This document shows, piece by piece, positions 12,460 to 26,500 of a DNA stretch of 64,000 bases. The position numbers and the translations under genes are program-made. Position 1 is the first letter of the stretch, and each line of letters begins with the position of its first letter. The stretch covers positions 4,848,316 through 4,912,315 of the forward strand of contig NC_053411.1 in NCBI RefSeq assembly GCF_016859285.1. The letters are read 5' to 3'. The notes beneath the pieces are model-generated. The model saw only the letters and a program-made list of their open reading frames with translations. It was not told where the DNA came from and did not search any database. Origin of the DNA: Xiphias gladius (taxonomy: Eukaryota; Chordata; Actinopteri; Istiophoriformes; Xiphiidae).

Positions 12460-14000
12460 GAAAAGTTACTGTTTAATAACAATATAATCTCCATTCCCAT
12501 TGGTGGTGATACATGATATGTAGTCTGGATTTGCCTCAAATTTAAAAACGAATTAAAGGTTGTCTCTCATAATTTACAAAGACTGTTTTTAATTGTACAG
12601 GTTTCGTGACATAACAAAGATGACAGAGGCGAGGGAAGTCCTCATGGCCGGACTGGCAAAAACAACACAGTGCTCCTGCACATAACACTGCCTGACATAA
12701 AATGATACAGAATATCATACAAATCCAAATAATATTAAAACCAGCAGAAATCCCTTCAACAAGCCTTATATGTCAACTTAAAACTGAAAACAAGTGACAA
12801 GCATTAGAAGTAGACACCAACAATCATTTACTAAAATAACTCCAAATAACTCAGTCAGGGGGTTCATGGTGGATTGAATAAAGGAGAATCATAACTATAC
12901 TGGTTGTGGTAACACTACACACATTAACTACACAAATAAGGAATGCATAATATGAATGAGTGTTGGGCTTAATTTAGAATGGGCAGAACTATAGACATTC
13001 TATCTTCACACACAGACCAAGTGTCTCATGTTATTATCAAGGGGTTGTAAATGTGTGTGTGCCCATAAATGCTCCACTTCTCGCAATCGAGCACTTGATT
13101 GTAGGTAAGACATGCACATATGTTACACCGACCATTCCTCAAACATATTCTCCAAAGTGAGTGTGTGTGTGTGTGTGTGTTTGTGGGGTGGGGGGGTTCA
13201 GGAACATCACTGATGTGGGGTGGAAAAGAAACATGCTCCCTGAATCATACCCTTCAGTGTTTTATGTCCATCGTTCCTTTCCATCAGACCTTAAGGTGCG
13301 TGCTAGGGCTGGCGTTTCACTGCAAGGTTTGTGCTTTGCATGTAGATAGTGTCCCTCATCATGTTTGAACGCTGGTCACCGTTCTTCTTGTCATCATCAT
13401 TTTAGGTCTGATAGTTGCTAATTCTAAATTCTTTCATATGCTCAATTTTAACAGTTGTGTCAAGACATTCTACAAGGTTGTTTAGATGTATAAAACAATG
13501 AGCTGTGCAGGCCCTGTATAAGTCCCATTGCCTTCTGTCCATATTGAATCTGGTGTTCCACAACTGTGAGTAGTCCTGTACTGTGTGCTTTTTCTACCAT
13601 GATCTCTGCCCTCTCATGTTGGCTTCTCACAGCTGTTTCCTCGAACAGTCCTTGCCCATATCTGGTCTTCTTGGCACCGCATTGTCGTTGTTTTGTAACC
13701 ATACTCTAACCTTCCTTTGCCCACACAGTTTTATACTTCTTTACTTATTATTCAATCGCAATACGGTGCGATAGACTAGATGTGTCAAAAAGCATAAAAG
13801 AAATCCCTTGTCCAGTGTGTGTGTTTCTCTGCAGTCTGAATATCGGTGTTTCTACCATGATATAACTTTTGCTCGGTGCATAATACGTATAGTAACTTCA
13901 CTGTAGTGCTGTTTACACAATGGCTGGTGATCCTCACTCATCAATGAGTGGGCAAAATTAGATATGAGAGCCAGTCAATTTGTGTAACATTATAATCGAC
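12460..14000. other. intergenic between haus4 and fxr2
   Basis: About 1.5 kb between two divergent genes. It contains a short (GT) tract near 13161-13182. An 80-codon open frame on the minus strand at 13460-13702 has an amino-acid composition that is not obviously junk, but I recognise no domain. Nothing else is supported. Confidence 0.4.
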
Positions 14001-14010
14001 ACGGAATAAA

Positions 14011-14157
14011 ACCAATGGATCGTGTTAGGATGCGACTCTCTGCGTTTTATTGGTCACACTTACGGACCAACCCTTATTTTCTGAACCAATTAATGAAAGC
14101 TACAGTTGATTGCCGAGGTCTTTGACCAATCATAAGCCTGGTTATGCTAATGGGCGG
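14011..14157 (+). promoter_or_regulatory. fxr2 promoter: four evenly spaced CCAAT boxes, octamer-like site, GC box
   Basis: CCAAT occurs at 14012-14016, 14086-14090 and 14126-14130, and inverted (ATTGG) at 14049-14053. The steps are 37, 37 and 40 bp. They are followed by ATGCTAAT (octamer-like, 14144-14151) and GGGCGG (14152-14157). The array is 0.7 kb upstream of the fxr2 ATG and ends where a long 5' UTR could start. The sites are seen directly; NF-Y binding is inference. Confidence 0.6.
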
Positions 14158-14866
14158 GTCTTTTTCATTGAGGGGTGGGGTGTTCGAGGTCATTCAGTCC
14201 CTCTCTGATTCACTCTATCAGCGTGTGTTGAGGGGACGGGTAGTTGGAGTAAGGAGTCGCCGGGCGGTAGTGCATCTCAAACGCTTTTTGGGAAAGAAAC
14301 GCCGCTAAAAAATTGCACCATAGACTGAAGAAACGACCCCCGGTGACGACTTCTGTGAAATTATTCAACGCAACGACTGCGCCACACGCACAACCATCAA
14401 ACGCAGCCAGGCTATCAAATGCTAGCCAGCTAGCATCTCTAAAAACTGACGGGATCAAGGTGTTGATAGCTAGCCTCCCAGCTAATTATCCATCAGCTAG
14501 CATCCTCCTGCTGTAGCATCATTAGCTTGTTTTTCTTCCTCGCGCACGTCGAGACTTCACTACTGCTCGTGGCGGTGCCTTTCAGCTTGCGAGCACCAAA
14601 TCCCACATTCAGACAAAAACAGACAACGGAGCTTCCTAACTGGCTGCTGCTGGAGAGAGCGTCTGCGTTGCATTAGTTGACACCATCACACCCATCTCCC
14701 CAACCCCTTCACCTCTGCCCCTCTCCCTCCACCCGAAACACTGGAAATCCACAAGCGGCCGGATAGCGGCGAAGGGCCGGCGAAGCTGGGGGTGGTAACG
14801 TTACCGGACTCGCAGGGAGTCGTAACGGCTACAGACAAGCACAGCCGTGGGGATCTACCGACAAGT

Positions 14867-17441
14867 ATGGACGGACTGGCCGTGGAAGTTCGCGGCTCGA
14901 ATGGGGCCTTCTACAAGGTAACCTGGTTACAGTCGCAGTTTTTAGTTGTCGCAGTTAAAAGTTTTGTTTCATGAAAAACTGCGAGATTTCTTTCTTCTGA
15001 GCCCAGCCCTAGCTAACCATTACTCGGCTAATGTTAGCTTAGATCCAGTCCTGACGAACAGGGATGGTTTTGCGTTCCATTAGGGTTGGCCATTGTGGGG
15101 TGGGTAGCTAGCTCCAGCTAGCTGTTAAGCTAAGTACACTTGTCATCATCAAGTATGGCCTATATTTGGTCGTTTTTAGTTAATGTCAATATGATAACAA
15201 GTTATACCATTGGAAAAAGATTCCCATAGTTTTGAAATGGCATACAGTATTATTCATAACATATTACTTAGTCTCTAAATGTGGAATGCAAACATTTAAA
15301 ACAGACGCGAGCAGCTCATCAGGCAGCTGTTGTGCAGTTCCTACGCACAACTGTGATGAGATGCTACATCAAAGCTCACATACTTCATATTTGTTTTGTA
15401 GCCCAACCCACGTCCTAGCTACATACATGTTTATTTCTCTGACAAGGAAGTGTAGCTTTCTGTTTCAATTCTGTCTCATTTTCAAAAGAAAGTCTACTTT
15501 CATATTCAGACACATGATTTGAAGTCTTTGTTGATGCTGTGTCACAGCTTGCTTGTTTTTTTTTAAACATAACATTAAGATGGCAACTTGGTGACTTCAA
15601 AAGAGAGCTCGAATATAGATTTTTTCATTCAGTCAGTCAGCCATACAGATTTGGGTTTTGATGAATATTGTGGGTTCTAGCATCATTTTGGATTTCAGAT
15701 GATTTTAACAAAAATTCTGATGGAGGTAGTCCCAACCTGAGGCTAGACCATGATGATTGGAGATAAGCAAATGACCCAATTCATCCTCTCCCCGATTTCT
15801 AGTCTTAGGTATCAGAGGCATCTCGTGTTTTAATTTGTCTCAGTTTAACCACATTGTTTTCACCCATGTGTTCCTGCTCTCTATTCTGCCTTCGAGCATT
15901 CAGTTGGTCAGTCGACCACATGGTGGTTTAAGGATGAGACTATATTTACTCTCCTCGTGCTGCTTCACCTGTCGTTCTGTTTTACAGGGTGACAGTTCAG
16001 CTCTGGCATGAACAAACACTTTCCACTCCTCTCTTTTACGTCCATTATCTCACAGCTCTCATTTTGTGGATGAAATGGACACTTAACTGTGTTAGTGATA
16101 TTCTAAATGTCATATTCCCTGAGATATGTTGTCCTTGATGGGTGAGAGTGGGGCAAAAGCTTTACTGCTTTTTTCTTGTTGTGATTGACACACAGGGTAA
16201 AAGGATTTTGCTTTTTAAGTGTACCTCATTCACCTTGGTGTCACATTGAGTCAGTTAGTTTCTTCCTTTTAACTGAATCAGGATAATATTTATGAACCTG
16301 TCAGGAAAGTGGCACTTTGTCCTCTTTAAGGTTTGCACTTTTTGCAGCAGCAAGTGCATCTCAAGCAAACTAATAAAAGACTAAATGAGGCTATCTAATT
16401 TATCATCTCTTTTTACATCTTTATTTTTATTTTGTTATAATTAGGCCAATCAGATGAATACACCTGAACACACTGGCTACTTACTGTATGTTGAAAATAT
16501 TCAACTAACCCATCCAATCAATTTTCACGGGGAAGTTTGCTAACCTGGCTCCGCTGGTCCGAAAGGTTTTGGTGACCACGTGGACCTTTGTGTGGTTGCT
16601 GGCCTGATGCAGCAACGTCATTACAAAGCTGCCCGTGACCCCCCCCCCCTTTCCACAGTCATGTCATGCTAGAAAGAGGGCTTGCCTGCCCTTTGACCTG
16701 GTAGTACTTGGTGGTGGCAGTACTAACTGAACATGCACATGCAGCTGTCTCCTGATGTGACCACTGGAAATTGGAGGATGAGCACTTTTTCAATCAGACC
16801 CGTTGTCATTGCTGGCTTCTTTTCCAGAAGTTAGCCAGCTCTAGTGCCACTGCTACCTAGGCAATGTGAGCAGCAGACAATAAGTAGATACCATTAACAA
16901 AGACCTTGTCAGAACAGTAGGCAGCGGTAATTGATAATCAGAGTTGTAGTGAGAGTGGACTGCACAGAAGGTGTAAATATCTCTGTGTCTACGCACACAT
17001 TTCCCCTGATCTAGGCTGAAACCCTAACCCACTCTTCTAGTGCAAAGACAGCGCATTCCCAGCAGGTGAATCCACACTCCCCCTCCCAAACCCCAAGCAT
17101 GATTGCAGTTGAAGACACTGCCTGACCTCTCTGTCCCATATACGGTAGTGTTACACTGAGAGACATGCCACACCCACCACTTTCCTCTCATCTTGTCATT
17201 GCTGAGCACTGTGGGTGCTGGTCAGAGTTTATGGCATACCATTACAGATTTGGGGATGGTTATGATAGACGAGTAACATGTTTAAGTAATCTCTCTCGTA
17301 AGAATTGTCTCTGGGCTGTCACATAATCTGTCCAGATAAGTAAGGCTGAGTGAGTAGCCCGTTTCCCCATACATATACCCTCATGAACATGCCTCATATT
17401 ATTGTCTTCCAACTTACAAAGAGAAGGCTCACGCATTTTAA

Positions 17442-17503
<62 letters not shown>

Positions 17504-20500
17504 CTATGTGAGTGTGTTTGTGCGTGTGTGTGTTTGTGTGAGAGAGAGAGATTTCCAGGCTGTCTGTGCTGTCAGGAGGAGTCAGTGTTCCTCGTCACTT
17601 TATCCAACACAGAATTCATAGCCATAAAACTGTGTCAGTGATGTGATGTCCTGGCTTCCAAAAAGCCCTAGATGCTCTTTTTCAGCAACAGTAACAGTAT
17701 TGGTCTAGCAGGACTTAAAACTATAAACTACTAGGACTTGTCTATTTGTTTACATTTAAAATCAAACGCTCACAGCCCCACCCCTCATCACTGTCTCGGT
17801 CTTGTGCATTTATGGGAATAAAATTCTTTCTCTCTGCTTTTCTTTTAGGGTTACATCAAAGATGTCCATGAGGACTCACTCACAATTGTTTTTGAAAATA
17901 AGTAAGTTTGCTTTCTCTGTTAACATCTCCTGTATGTCTGCTTTATGATGAATAGTCCTTAGATGGCAAAAAGAGGCTTGAACTCTGGTAATTGAGTGTT
18001 ACTATGACGGATCCATGCTGCTGCTTTAACCAGGCATTCAAAAATGTCCTCTTCAGCACCTGTGCTTGGCATTCAGCTGTCCAAACACGTCTCTTAACAG
18101 TTTTTTTACCTCCTGCTCTGACCCCCCTGCCCCTGCCATCCTGGTAGCATGCTTTCCTATACTCCTAGCCCCACCACCCGTTTCTCTGGTCCCTCTTTAT
18201 CTGCTTGGCTCAGAGTGTAGATTAGGGTGCCCCTAAAAATAGTGACTCAAGGTATGCAGGGTTGGAGGAGTGGCAGTATAGTGGCCTGTGTCGTTTTTGA
18301 GATGGTTTCTTCCCCTTCCTTCTCCATTTACTTTCTCTGAGCACATGGAGGTGTTGGAGTAGTTGGTTGTATAATACCGTGAATGAATGAAACACCTTTT
18401 TTGGTCTAAATAAAATTGTTTTTCAATCTAAGATTCAAATTTAGTTTGGTAGGCTTTATTTAATGTCACTGAATGAACATAGGAATGATCGTATTTTCAT
18501 TTTATGTATCTGGAGTAGTAGTATCAAGTATCACTTTTGAAAGTAATTTACTTAACTTGATTGCTCTCTGCTGAGCTATTTTCAAGTTCTTACTTAATAT
18601 AAAAGGACATCATACAATAAACATAGTCACTTGCTGTCCAGACACAGTTCCTCGAATTCCTCATTAAACCTAATGAGCCCATTGTAATTTTTATTTTCGT
18701 TATGTCTGTTAATTTACTGTAAAGCAGTGAGTGGGTGACCCTCATGCCATTGCAATCCCAATATGACATGAAAAACAAAAGAGCTTGAATCTAGACTATT
18801 TGAACTTTTACTGAATTCAATTTTGATACCTGTGATTGTTGATAAGCTGACAAATGTTTGTGTTTTATCTCTCTCTTTATCTCGTTTCGCCATAGCTGGC
18901 AGCCAGAGAGACAGTTGCCCTTCAGTGACGTGCGGTTGCCTCCTCCAGCTGACTACCACAAGGATATTGGTGAAGGAGAAGAAGTGGAGGTGAGGTGTGC
19001 CGCTTTGGGTCTCTCTGACTCAGCCCATACACTGGAGTTTTCACTAACCTCATATCTCAAGGCATTGGTGTCTTTGCACTTTATCAAATGGATCATTATT
19101 GGATAGTACTGACTTTTACTGTCATTTCCACGACATCCATGTGGCTTAAAAAAATCTAAAATGAAACTATCTTCATTTATCCCTTTTAAAGTATTTGTCT
19201 AACTGTAAAACAGCCCAAACAGCTTTTGGTACATGATGGTTTAAAAATTGTTTTAAATTTTATATGCATATTTTTGCATTGCATTGCTTTTGGGCAGCTT
19301 ATTAGAAAAAGACATTATATGCAGATTGGCTATGTAAAATGTTACTGACTGGTGTGAAAGATTAATATATTGCTTGCGTTTTGTACAGTCAGACTGAAAT
19401 TGAATCTACACAAGCTGTACACTCAACTCTTTGTTTTGCACCATCTCATACTATCATTACAATATTCAACAAGTTTACCTCACATATTATACATTTTATC
19501 CATATCACACAGCACTGGATAGTTGTACACTATATATCCTGTTTTCTTTACTCATCACGAGACAGTGGATTTGTAGGATTACATTCATGTCACAGTATAG
19601 GTCTGCCGTTTGCTTGCTAAATATGCAGCTAACGCCATGTTCACTGTCGTTGCATCTGGGTTTCCCCTACAAACTGTTTGTAGCACAATAAATGAGTGTA
19701 ACGGTTGTAGTTTTTTTGTCACTGACTCAGCTGTCATTCACCGTGTGTCTCCTTAAGGTATACTCCAGGGCCAATGAGCAGGAGCCATGTGGCTGGTGGC
19801 TGGCGCGAGTCAGAATGATGAAGGGAGAGGTAAGTAGTTACTAGGAACCAAGGAACACTATCTTTAAAAAATGAGATGAAAAGCGAATTAAAGATGGAAA
19901 AAAACTGAAACTTTATTCACAGATTAATTGCTGAAATTTACTAAAGCAGAAGAATTACCAGAAAAAAACAGCATATCCTCTCTACTCTGGAGACATATGA
20001 TTTTCCTTTTTATGGTGATTTCAAATCCTCTTTCCACCTCTGCATGTCTCCATTAATTCAGACACCACAGTCACACAACAGAAAATTACAAAGAACAACA
20101 TGATGCAGTTTTGTTGTCCCGTCATGCGTAAAACTCCATTTTAAGAAACTCCGTGTTTTTGTTTTTTAATCCTGTCTAATTTGCTTAGTCGTCACAGTGC
20201 CTTGGATGCTGCGGTGCGCTGAAGGAATTGTTAGTTCCTAAGTTTTAGTGAATGGGGCTTAAATTTCTTGGAGCTATTTAATTGAAAAGGATTAACATTA
20301 TTGAGAAGATGATACCTTGTGTCAGTGATAAAATCCAGCCAGGTTAGCTTTGTCTCAGTATTTAATAATCAGTAATAGAGGCTAAGCAATTATCTTTCAC
20401 TTTGCCTCTGTTGTATTGCCAGGAACTGTTTATTGAGCTCTGAGTACTGCAGTATACTGTATTTAGAGTGAATACAGGCATGTAGTAAGATAAGTACTGC

Positions 20501-23500
20501 TGGGTAATGAGCTCGACGAGTCAGTTTGTCCTGATGTGGTCTGACACTGTACTTTCAAATTATATTTCCCATATACCCTGTGCTGCTTCTTCACACTGAC
20601 TTGTGCCAAAATGGATTTGCACCAGACTAGTAAGCACGGTGGGCTTATTTTGAGGTGTTTTTCAAATTTTCAGATAATTTTAACCAGTACTGGCTCTTAC
20701 TCACCAGCATGAGCTGCAGGTTGAATAGTGGGTCAGTGGGATATGGAAAGGACAGCTTTGCAGTGCTACAGTGCCAAGGGAGTTGCTGCTGGTGTAGTGC
20801 TGTTATTCAGAGCAGCCCGATAAGAGCTTGCAGGAATGTCTAGCATTGACTGATGGCTTTAATACTGTCCTTTGAGCATGGAGTGTGCAGTGTTCATCTC
20901 ACTGGCTCACTCTTTTATGCTTCCCCTTTTTCTTTGTCAACATTTTTTCATCTTTTCTCTGTATCTCAATCTGGCATGCCTTCTTTGTTTCATCCTATGT
21001 TTCCTCTGAAACAGAAGACTGGCATAGGTGTTTAACATTATTAAGTAATGAATAAAGCTATAGATTAAATGCATGTTGATGTGTAGTATAGATTCTTTCC
21101 ACCTAAGAGATGACATCAAATTGTTTTTAAATTGACAGCTAATTCTACATCTTTGTATGGATTGAATACAGCAGTTCTGCACTGTATATATCTTGGCCGG
21201 ATGGTGTTTTTTTTTTTTTTTCCCAATTCACATTGGTTATCTGAGCTGTCAGACTGACTTGTGTCTGATATTTCTGCCTATATTATTCAAAATTGGTATC
21301 TCTTGTGCTGTTTTCAGTTCTACGTGATTGAATACGCAGCATGCGACGCCACATACAATGAGATTGTCACATCAGAACGCATCAGGCCCCTCAACCCCAA
21401 CAGCCCTTCCTCTCGGAACTCCTTCCATAAAGTCCCCATCCCTGTCCCAGAAGACTTGAGGGACATGTGAGTGTCTTTACATTGTCAGGTTACATACTGT
21501 AGATAGTTCTTCAATTGATATATAATAAAATTGGCATAGAAATTTTGAATTTCGGTGTTCTTGGGTATATGAATGTATGATTTTACATGTCTAAACACAT
21601 TTCTTTGAATGTTAAGTTCTCACATCACAAGTTGTTTCAGTGAGCAGTGTTGTTATAATGGCCCACTGCTGCCAAATGAATAACGAGGCTGACTCTCCTG
21701 TGGATTGTTTTCTTATCGACAGCTGTGCAAATGACAACATTCACAAAGACTTCAGGAAAGCTATCGGAGCCAACTGCATCTTCTACAGTGCCCAAACACA
21801 CGAACTCATCGTGCTGGTTAGTACTTCGAATACACACTTGTGCTTGGTATCACTTCACGAGCAAGTTAATGTCCTTATTAGATAGCCACAGATGAGGAAA
21901 TAATATAAATGAGCTATAGTAACTCAAACAGTAACGTAAAAATCAGAAAGGTTCAAATGAACTGTATGTTAGGGATATTCTGAGTATTCCTAAAATATCG
22001 TTAGGTCTGTACATTTTAATCTAAATCATGACACATACATTCACCAAACACTTTATTAGGGACACAATATTAATATTGGGTAGGGTCACCTTTTGCTCTC
22101 AAAACAACCACAGTTCTTGGTCCATGGATTCCACAAGGTGTTGGAAATTTTCCTTTGAGATTCTTGTCCATGTTGACATGATTGCATCACATCATTACTG
22201 CAGATTTGTCAGATGCACATTCATGCTGCCGATCTCCTCCATACCAAAGGTGTTCCTTTAGACTCAGATCCGGTGACTGGGGAGGCCACTGAAGTTTACT
22301 GAACTCATTGTCATGTTCATGAAACCAGTTTGTGGCAACTTTTTTTGCCTTGTGACATGATGCTTTTTAATGCTGAAAGTAGCCATTACAGGATGGTGAA
22401 CTGTGGCCCTAAAGGGATGCACATGGTCAGCAAAAAATACTCAGATAGGCTGTGGCATTCAATGATAATTGATTGGTATTAAGGAGCTTAAAGTGCCAAG
22501 AAAACAATCCCCACACTTTTACACCACCTCCAGCCTGGACTGTTGACACAAGGCAGGTTGAGTCCATGGATTCATCTACGTGCCTCAGCAGAAACCCAGA
22601 TGCTTCAGACCAGGCTATGTTTTTCCAGTCTTCACCTGTCCAGTTTTGGTGAGCCTGTGCCCACTGCAGCCTCAGATTTCTGTTCTTGGCTGACAGTAGT
22701 GGAACCCGACGTGGTCCTCTGCTGTTGTGGCCCATCCACCTCAAGGTTCAACGTGTTGTACATTCTGAGATTCTTTTCTGCTCACCACAGTTGTAAAGAG
22801 TGGTTATCTGTAGCCTTTCTGTCAGCTGCAACCAGTCTGGCCATTTTCCTCTGACCTCTCTCATCAACAAGGTGTTTCCGTCTGCAGAACTGCCGCTTGC
22901 TGGATGTTTTTTGGCACCATTCTGAGTAAACTCTAGAGACTGTTGTGAGTGAAAATACCAGGAAATCAGCCATTTCAGAAATACTCAAACCGGCCCATCT
23001 GGCACCAACAATCATGCCATGGTCAGAGTCAATGAGATCACAATTTTCCCTGACACATATCTGCATGATTTTATGCATTTCAGCCACATAATTGGCTGAT
23101 TGCATGAGTAGACAGGTGTACAAGTGTTCCTAATAAAGTGCTTGATGAGTATATCTTACTTCCCCTTCCTGTCTCTCTTCAGTGCTTTTAGATAAAACAT
23201 ACAATGTCAAAATTCTGAATCAACATTTGAACAACTTTGTCTCTGGTACTCCTCTGATTGACAAACACTAACTATTGACAATATGAATGCAATAATTATG
23301 TTCTGAAGTAACTTGTAAGTTGTAACGTAACCCCTTCTTTATAATCTTCACAGTCTACAAATGAAACCACAGTAAAGCGTGCAACTCTTCTGAGTGACAT
23401 GCATTTTCGCAGCATCCGTACCAAGCTTATGCTAATGTCCCGCAACGAAGAAGCCACCAAACATTTGGAGGTAAACATACTCTTTTGATACACATGAACA

Positions 23501-26500
23501 TACCCTGTCAAATACAATTAATTTACCAACATTTGTCAGTGTTAGTTTAGACACTAGCCATCCATTTTGGCTCACTTAATACATTTGCACTTGAGCAAAG
23601 TTTGTTTTTCCCCTCCCAGACAAGTAAGCAGTTAGCGTCAGCATACCAGGAGGAGGTTAGGGTCAGGGAGGACCTGATGGGCCTCGCCATCGGCTCCCAC
23701 GGTGCCAACATCCAGCAGGCAAGGAAGGTCCCTGGTGTAACAGCTATCGAGCTGGAGGAGGAAAGCTGTACATTTAGGATCTACGGAGAGGTACACTGCT
23801 CGATGAGCTTATGTAATTTTGGATGTCCTGAGCATGTCTGTTCTTGTCCCAATGTATGGAGAGATATACCATAGTGTAATATGGTCATTAATTTGTGTTG
23901 TGTTACAGACCCCAGAAGCAGTGAAGCAGGCTAGAGAGTATCTTGAGTTCAAAGAAGACTACTTTCAGGTACCCAGGAACCTTGTAGGTGAGTGAGCAAC
24001 ATAAATTTTCTGAGGGAGCTCATTTTGTTGGTGACAACATCCCACTTCATCACAATAACATAGTCCGTATTACCACACACATACACTCCTATCATTGACA
24101 TTATGCCATTCTTTTACTATTCCTTTTTTTTCTTTCTCCCACAGGAAAAGTCATCGGCAAGAACGGCAAAGTCATCCAGGAGATTGTGGACAAGTCGGGC
24201 GTGGTCCGTGTCAGGATTGAGGGAGACAACGACAAAAAACTTCCCCGGGAGGAGGTAGGCAGGCAGGGGGCTGGCAGGGACGACACTGCCAGCAGCAAAG
24301 AGGTGAATGGACCGTTCGGCTGGTCTCCCAGTCCCCTACAATTGCCCCCCCCCCCCCCGCTCTCCAAAAAGCAAAGTTACTTAACTGCAGCAGGGCATAG
24401 AAGTCCCATGTGCTGTGTGCTTCGACACTGTTCCATTCTGCTGCTTTGTCTCTCTTGTTTTGTCACTAGCACTTACGTTTTCATTACTTTCAATACACAC
24501 AACCCACTGCACAGCATATGTCAGTTATGTTGGGCGTGTGTGGGCAATTAGCTATGCATTGTCTCTGATGGGTTGATACAATATGTTTCTGTTATGTGTG
24601 CTTCATGTGATTTTTAAAGCATACTAATCATTCCAAAAATGATCTGTAATTCACTAATGAAAATGTTCTTTTTGAGTAAGGTCTGAACTGTTTCCAAGTC
24701 AGTGATATCTCTCAGACAATGGGGCTCAGTATTTAAAGTGATGATTATCTGTTTCCCTAAAAAAACACAAGAGTCAACTCTTCATCTCCCCCTCTCTGTG
24801 TTTTATCAGGGTATGGTTCCCTTTGTGTTTGTGGGAACTAAAGAGAACATCAGCAATGCTCAGGCTCTGTTGGAATACCATGTGTCCTATCTCCAGGTAA
24901 GTCGCTTCTCCATGTTCGCCAGTAGATGGTGGCACTGGCCTTTTATCTGTTACTGTCACTCAGAAAAGTTCAGATAAAATAGAACTGCATGCTGACAGCA
25001 TTTCTGTCGTCTGTACATTGCAGCCATCTTTTACTTTGAATCTCTATATATATTCTGCTCCGAATATCCGGACATTTGGTAGAGGAAATATGTTTCTTAG
25101 AAGCACAGTTCCTTCATGTTACATTTGGGGAAAGGACAGGGTGCTGTTGGGAAGTATGGGCGTATGTGCAGGGTCATTTCGTATTGGTCACCTGTTTCCC
25201 TCCTGCCCCAGTGCCACATGAGGAAAGCTGCTGAGAGCACCTCATTTTGCCCTTACCTCATGTTCTTTTATAAATAGCCCCTCTCTCTGGGATGGGGTGA
25301 AGGGTACGCTGGAGTTTAGATTACCAGCTATCTGGACCCTGAGCTTCCAAAAATAACATCAGACCCCCTGCCCTGCCTCATTTCCTTCACACCTCCCTTG
25401 AGTTTCAGCTGTCGTTGGTGGAGGCAGCTGTCAAACTGTGAAGTGAGACCCCCTCCTCCAAATCACCCACGACTGAAACACCATAAAAACTGCTGTCAGT
25501 GCACTGCTGCCATTACACACAAATGCCCCCCCCCCCCCAAAAAAATCTATGAGATGACTCATGTGGCTCCGCTGAAAAATGAGAAATTGTGGCACTCCTA
25601 AAAGACAAAAGTAGCCTTAAAAAAGGATTTCTTTTAAGTGACATCAAACATGATAAACTATGTAACATGATAACTTTTGCTTTATCCTGGCTGTGTTTTT
25701 TATTTTTATTTTTATTTTTTTTAAGAGTGCTCTGGGTGTGGGTATTGGTTGTCAAAATGGGTGATGTGGTGGTACAGATGATTACTGGCAAAGTGATATT
25801 GCCCCAGTTGGAGATTTAACAGACACTGAGTCTGTTTGAAGCTTAATGGACTCTCATTGTAATTATTTTCCCATTTTTAGGGTACGAGACAAATCTTAAC
25901 CAAATGAGCCAATCTGTCTAATCGATTTGGAATCTTTGAATCTAAGTGACTGAGAACATTTGAGCCAGTAAACAGACTCTTTTAACTATCCTTAAACCAA
26001 GCAATATGGTACTCATTTTGTCTCTGTCCAAAAATATTAAAAAGTGAGGGGACAGTTTCCATCAACACAGTGTAATTTTATATCTACCTTGTCATTAAAG
26101 GCACATCCAGAAATTGTAAGAAAACTCTTTTTCCTCATTTTAAACATGGCTGAGGTTTGGAAGAAGTGGGAATCTAAAAGAAGTGCATGTTCTGCCAAAA
26201 TGGTCATGTTTGGGGTTTTGTGAGGGCTCAGTCCATCGGGTTGGGGGACTGAACTTTATGCATTACTGCCACTTAGTGGTAGAATGATGGGCTCAAAAAG
26301 AAGCTCAAAACCAGCCCAGGGCTACAGCAGATGTTAGTTGTAAGACCGTCGCTCAGCTCCAGCTTAATACAACAGAATTTGTGTGTGCCATTTCATAGGC
26401 TGAACAAACATGTAAAAGTGAAACAATCACAGTCTACCAGATTAAATGTCAGAAACAAAATCTGTGAGTTAAAAAAAACATTCTAATACTGCAATACATT

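Noticed and set aside
14210-14516. Open frames on both strands upstream of fxr2
   Set aside because: They lie in the promoter and 5' UTR region with no family match.
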